Assembly: GCA_018261615.1 (NCBI GenBank)
Contig: JAGTSE010000045.1
Span: 1-33,202 of the forward strand
Direction: 5' to 3'
DNA length: 33,202 nucleotides
From: Pseudomonadota bacterium
GTDB taxonomy: Bacteria > Pseudomonadota > Gammaproteobacteria > Enterobacterales > Enterobacteriaceae
The translations under genes and the position numbers were made by a program. The notes beneath the pieces are model-generated. The model was not told the origin of the DNA, did no database searches, and saw only the letters and a program-made list of their open reading frames with translations. This document shows positions 30,202 through 33,202 of the stretch, piece after piece. Positions within the stretch are counted from its first letter, which is position 1. Every line of letters begins with the position of its first letter.

Positions 30202-31407
30202 TCACAGTGCCACACTCAGCAACCAACCCGCGACACCACTACTCACTACGACCAGCCACGGTGGCAGCTTCCAGAACATCAGGGCGATCAGTGCTACAAG
30301 GGCAAGGCCGAAGTCTTGCGGTGCGTGAATTGCGCTCGTCCATACGGGTTGATAGAGCGCGGCTAACAGCAGGCCAACCACGGCTGCATTAATACCCAAC
30401 AACGCCGCTTGCGTGCGGGTATTGCGGCGCAGGCTTTCCCAGAACGGCAACGCACCCACGATCAGCAGGAAGGACGGCGCGAAAATTGCCAGCAGGCAGA
30501 CCAGACCACCCAACCAGCCAGAGGGCAGCTGGTTCATTGAGGCCCCGAGAAACGCCGCAAAGGTGAACAAAGGGCCAGGTACGACCTGAGCAGCGCCATA
30601 ACCTGCGAGAAATGTGTCATTACTGACCCAGCCGGAAGGCACCACTTCAGCTTGCAGCAACGGCAGCACGACATGCCCACCACCAAAAACTAATGCTCCG
30701 GTTCGGTAGAAAGTTTCCACCATTAACAGAGTCTGATTTGGCAACATCGCCGTCAGCAATGGCAACCCTGTCAGTAGCATAAAAAACAGTGTGAGCCAGA
30801 ACAACCCGACGCGACGCCGTATAGAAATAGGCAACGGGTCATGTGCCGCCGCCTGCGGAGGTTTGAATAGCAACAAACCAATGACAGCCGCAATGACGAT
30901 ACACCCCACCTGTCCCCAGGCGGAGGGTACAAGGAGCACAAAACAGGTCGCCGCCGCCATGAGAGCGATACGCGGTCGATCCGGACAGAGATTGCGGGCC
31001 ATACCCGATACAGCTTGCGCGACCACCGCAACGGCTACCACCTTCAGCCCGTGCAACACGCCAGACGGCATCGCATCCCCATAGCTGGCCATCCCCAGCG
31101 CAAAAAAGATCAGCGCAATTGCTGATGGCAGCGTGAAGCCGGCCCATGCTGCCAATGCCCCGGCATAACCGGATCGGGACAATCCGAGTGCTATACCGAC
31201 CTGACTGCTTGCCGGGCCTGGCAGGAATTGGCACAGGGCTACTAAATCCGCATAGCTGCGCTCGGTCAACCACTGTCGTCGCGTCACAAACTCATCGCGG
31301 AAGTAACCCAAATGGGCAATCGGGCCGCCGAAGGAGGTCAGGCCCAGCCGGAGGAAGATCAGAAAGACAGCCCAGGGGCTACGGTCAGTCCTGGCGGTAT
31401 CGGTCAT
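30202..31407 (-). CDS. chrA: Chromate transporter ChrA (long-chain type)
   Basis: Inner-membrane CHR-family protein; long-chain members export chromate and give resistance, using the proton gradient. The protein has two related halves: the first with SFGGPIAHLGYFRDEFV and FLPGPASSQVGIALG, the second with ALVFGGGHVVLPLLQAE and QVVPGPLFTFAAFLG. The FGGP and PGP motifs are intact in the first half. Length is 401 residues, typical of the long-chain group (about 400), with 10 or more membrane segments. The ATG at 31407 starts a hydrophilic leader MTDTARTDRSPW. A broken PadR gene follows on the same strand. A 26-base palindrome covers its promoter, so expression is probably regulated, but the nearby regulator is truncated. 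Whether it confers resistance cannot be read from sequence. Confidence 0.92.
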   Translation of the reverse strand: MTDTARTDRSPWAVFLIFLRLGLTSFGGPIAHLGYFRDEFVTRRQWLTERSYADLVALCQFLPGPASSQVGIALGLSRSGYAGALAAWAGFTLPSAIALIFFALGMASYGDAMPSGVLHGLKVVAVAVVAQAVSGMARNLCPDRPRIALMAAATCFVLLVPSAWGQVGCIVIAAVIGLLLFKPPQAAAHDPLPISIRRRVGLFWLTLFFMLLTGLPLLTAMLPNQTLLMVETFYRTGALVFGGGHVVLPLLQAEVVPSGWVSNDTFLAGYGAAQVVPGPLFTFAAFLGASMNQLPSGWLGGLVCLLAIFAPSFLLIVGALPFWESLRRNTRTQAALLGINAAVVGLLLAALYQPVWTSAIHAPQDFGLALVALIALMFWKLPPWLVVVSSGVAGWLLSVAL

Positions 31408-31439
31408 GGTCGCATCCAGATTACTGGTTTTGTTGGATT

Positions 31440-31471
31440 ATTATAATCGGGTTTCGATAACGAAATCCGAT
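31440..31471 (-). promoter_or_regulatory. chrA promoter with 26-base palindromic operator
   Basis: ATCGGGTTTCG (31446-31456), ATAA, and CGAAATCCGAT (31461-31471) form an inverted repeat with 10 of 11 pairs matching. On the minus strand a perfect -10 hexamer TATAAT lies at 31440-31445 directly beside it, so the palindrome occupies the -35/spacer region and a bound repressor would block the polymerase. Confidence 0.7.
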
Positions 31472-31588
31472 AAATGATCTCAGCCACGCTCCCTTTGATC
31501 TGATCTCACCCCTTGAAAAAAGTGCGTGGAACTATTACCCGATCCCGATGGATATTATTGGGCAATCTTCATTCATGAAAATACCCAC

Positions 31589-32839
31589 TCAATAAATACT
31601 CGGATCAAAAATAACAGTAACAGCACCACGGTAAGTATCCGGGCGTGTTTTCAGCATGGTATCAACGTCTTTCTGACCGACCAGAAAATCAATGCTTCCG
31701 GCTCTGTTCTGACCAAACGCCTTGGTGGTAAAAACGTTTTTTGTTACATCTTTCCCCACCGCCAGACGTCGTTTTGACACGGTTGAACCCGTTGAGTCGT
31801 CGACAATATTATCCGGCAGGGTCAGAAGTGTCTGGACGGGGACCGTCTGCGAAGGTGTGTTATCGCTCTTAAGGGCGCAGTCTGAGCCGCTCTGCTGCTC
31901 GCATTCCAGATAAACCGTAAATCGCCCTGAGCTGGAGAGGCTGAAGTTACTCCGGCCTGTCAGTTGTGGGGTGATCCGCGTCACCATCCAGCGCTCCCAG
32001 TTGGCGGCCCCTTCATCTTCAGTACAGATTCGGCCAGAGGCACAGGGCAGAAGGGACACGGCCTGGTTATCTGCCGTGGTGGTCAGTTTGAGTTCGTGGT
32101 TTACAGTCAGGGTAAAATTAATATTAAGTTCAGTATCTGAGGCCTGGAAGTTGTCACCGAAATCAAAATCACCACCAGGACCGACCTTCAGCGCCAGTGT
32201 TCCCGTATATATTCCAGAATCGATTTGTAAAGGACTGGGCACGATCAGATCGTAAGCGATACTAAGTTGTTCAATCCGGTTGAATGCATTGGTGTAATCA
32301 ACGGTTGATATACGATAACAGGCAGCATCGCTTGTCGGATAATTCCATGCAAAATGAAGCCATGGATGTTTTCCTCCTACTCCTAGCGGCACTGCAGCTT
32401 CAGAACAAGGCGGCATACCCTTCGCCAGATGTCCGCCATCCCAAGTGTAGTTATCGCCGGAATCAATATACCGTGCTGAAAAAATTCTCATCCTGAAAGA
32501 ACCAATAAATGTATCCCCATCACTGTTCGTCAACGTAACTTTTCGCATCCCTGATGGGATCTTAAAATATATTCCATCTCTCGGGGATGCATTCGCATTA
32601 ATAGTTTTAGTTCTGGTCAGGGATAAAGGAAGGTTGATGCTAAAGTCTCCAGGGTTACAATAACTCGGCCAAATTTGACAATACCCGCTCTGCGGCGTGG
32701 TATTTGTGAAGGTGTTATTTTCCGGCTTCTCCATCGACGGCGAAAACGATGCGGTTATGTCCATTGTTGCTGCATGGCCAGAGGCACAGCCGACAAGCAG
32801 CACCATGCCCGTCAGCGCGCGTAATATGACGTTCTTCAT
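31589..32839 (-). CDS. tcfD: CS1/Tcf-type fimbrial tip adhesin (CblD-like initiator)
   Basis: Minor tip subunit of an alternate chaperone-usher (alpha, CS1-like) fimbria; it starts pilus assembly and usually carries the receptor-binding domain. Residues 1-24 are a signal peptide ending SGHA or GHAA. The mature N-terminus, with ITASFSPSMEKPENN and PQSGYCQIWPSYCNPGDFSINLPL, resembles CblD/CfaE-type initiator proteins. Several Cys pairs are present (for example CQIWPSYC, CSEAAVPL with CYRIS). Length is 416 residues, a little above CfaE/TcfD types as I recall. The ATG at 32839 overlaps the stop codon of the usher gene (ATGA), confirming the usual usher-then-adhesin order. The tcfD symbol is by position and family resemblance, not certain orthology. 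Confidence 0.8.
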   Translation of the reverse strand: MKNVILRALTGMVLLVGCASGHAATMDITASFSPSMEKPENNTFTNTTPQSGYCQIWPSYCNPGDFSINLPLSLTRTKTINANASPRDGIYFKIPSGMRKVTLTNSDGDTFIGSFRMRIFSARYIDSGDNYTWDGGHLAKGMPPCSEAAVPLGVGGKHPWLHFAWNYPTSDAACYRISTVDYTNAFNRIEQLSIAYDLIVPSPLQIDSGIYTGTLALKVGPGGDFDFGDNFQASDTELNINFTLTVNHELKLTTTADNQAVSLLPCASGRICTEDEGAANWERWMVTRITPQLTGRSNFSLSSSGRFTVYLECEQQSGSDCALKSDNTPSQTVPVQTLLTLPDNIVDDSTGSTVSKRRLAVGKDVTKNVFTTKAFGQNRAGSIDFLVGQKDVDTMLKTRPDTYRGAVTVIFDPSIY

Positions 32840-33202
32840 TTTTTTTCTCCCGGGCCGGTCGTCCGGCATTTTATTGTGCTGATAAATTGCACTTTTTTGT
32901 TCCTGTCCATTCCGGACGGCAGCGCACACAGCATTGACGGCTGCCCGTTTTCAGCCCTGACCGTCAGTTTCTGATTTGCCGTACCGGAGTCCAGTGTCAG
33001 TACCCCCTCGGCGTTTATCACGCCACCGGAGACGTCACTGCGCACATAGCGGTTTTTCAGCACATTGCCATGCGCGTCCTGCAGCATCCCCACGACAGTG
33101 AAGGTTTTCACCGCCTTCACTTTGATGTACTTCACGCTGCCGCGTCGCATCTGCACACTGTCGAAGGGCGGAAATACCTGCACACTCTCACCGCCACTGG
33201 CG
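32836..33202 (-). CDS. tcfC: CS1/Tcf-type outer-membrane usher, C-terminal part
   Basis: Only the C-terminal 121 residues are inside the window; the frame is open through the edge. The visible part reads ASGGESVQVFPPFDSVQMRRG, then KYIKVKAVKTFTVVGMLQDAHGNVLKN, and ends ISTIKCRTTGPGEKK. This resembles the C-terminal beta-sandwich domain of CS1/CFA-type ushers (CfaC, TcfC), where phrases like VFPPFDSVQM and GxxLKN are conserved, as I remember. The two Cys (in SMLCALPSG and TIKCRT) probably form a disulphide in the periplasm. The stop codon TGA at 32836-32838 overlaps the adhesin start. The major pilin and chaperone genes would lie beyond 33202. Confidence 0.75.
   Translation of the reverse strand, partial: ASGGESVQVFPPFDSVQMRRGSVKYIKVKAVKTFTVVGMLQDAHGNVLKNRYVRSDVSGGVINAEGVLTLDSGTANQKLTVRAENGQPSMLCALPSGMDRNKKVQFISTIKCRTTGPGEKK

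Noticed and set aside
1..33202. tRNA, rRNA genes and CRISPR arrays
   Set aside because: I found no tRNA-like cloverleaf termini, no rRNA sequence and no regularly spaced direct repeats.

Overview
The window reads as enterobacterial chromosome from the Escherichia/Salmonella/Citrobacter group. The core proteins (NupC, MntH, YpeC, YfeO, Glk, YpdB, YpdA, AlaC, YpdK) are full length and close to the E. coli K-12 proteins as I remember them. Several details look more like Salmonella or Citrobacter: Glk residues, an aldo-keto reductase beside ypeC, traces of ipdC, and no fry/ypdCEF genes between ypdB and glk. A Citrobacter-like species is my best guess; this is inference from memory, not a search.

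Positions 1-11136 are conserved backbone: nupC(-), mntH(+) with MntR and Fur sites, ypeC(-), a YghZ-type aldo-keto reductase(-), a 3' scrap of an indolepyruvate decarboxylase gene, yfeO(-), glk(+), the ypdA-ypdB pyruvate-sensing two-component pair(-), alaC(+) and the tiny membrane protein gene ypdK(-). In K-12 lpxP lies next to ypdK; here the backbone stops at that point and accessory DNA follows to the end of the window.

Positions 11167-20000 hold a solitary histidine ammonia-lyase gene (hutH) with a HutC-like operator, an unrecognised protein made of two copies of one helix-turn-helix-like module, and a LacI-type regulator. The regulator is divergent from a five-gene operon: periplasmic binding protein, permease, ATPase, Gfo/Idh/MocA oxidoreductase and FAD (DAO-type) oxidoreductase. 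Two identical 14-bp perfect palindromes lie between regulator and operon. The gene set suggests uptake and oxidative breakdown of an N-substituted amino acid or opine-like compound, but the substrate is unknown.

Positions 20180-29400 hold a second catabolic cluster. It has a Gfo/Idh/MocA oxidoreductase(-), a BadF/BadG-type (GlcNAc-kinase-like) kinase and a ROK regulator lacking the usual zinc motif(+), a scrap of an IS3-family transposase, a GNAT protein resembling the acetyltransferase-like domain of O-GlcNAcases with an MalK/UgpC-type ATPase(-), and a CUT1-type binding protein with two permeases(+). Together they look like a sugar, possibly amino-sugar, import and phosphorylation system with no conventional glycosidase in view.

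Positions 29400-33202 hold a DUF1003 membrane protein, a truncated PadR-type regulator gene, a ChrA chromate transporter with a long palindrome over its promoter, and the distal end of a CS1/Tcf-type (alternate chaperone-usher) fimbrial operon: the tip adhesin and the C-terminus of the usher, which runs off the window.
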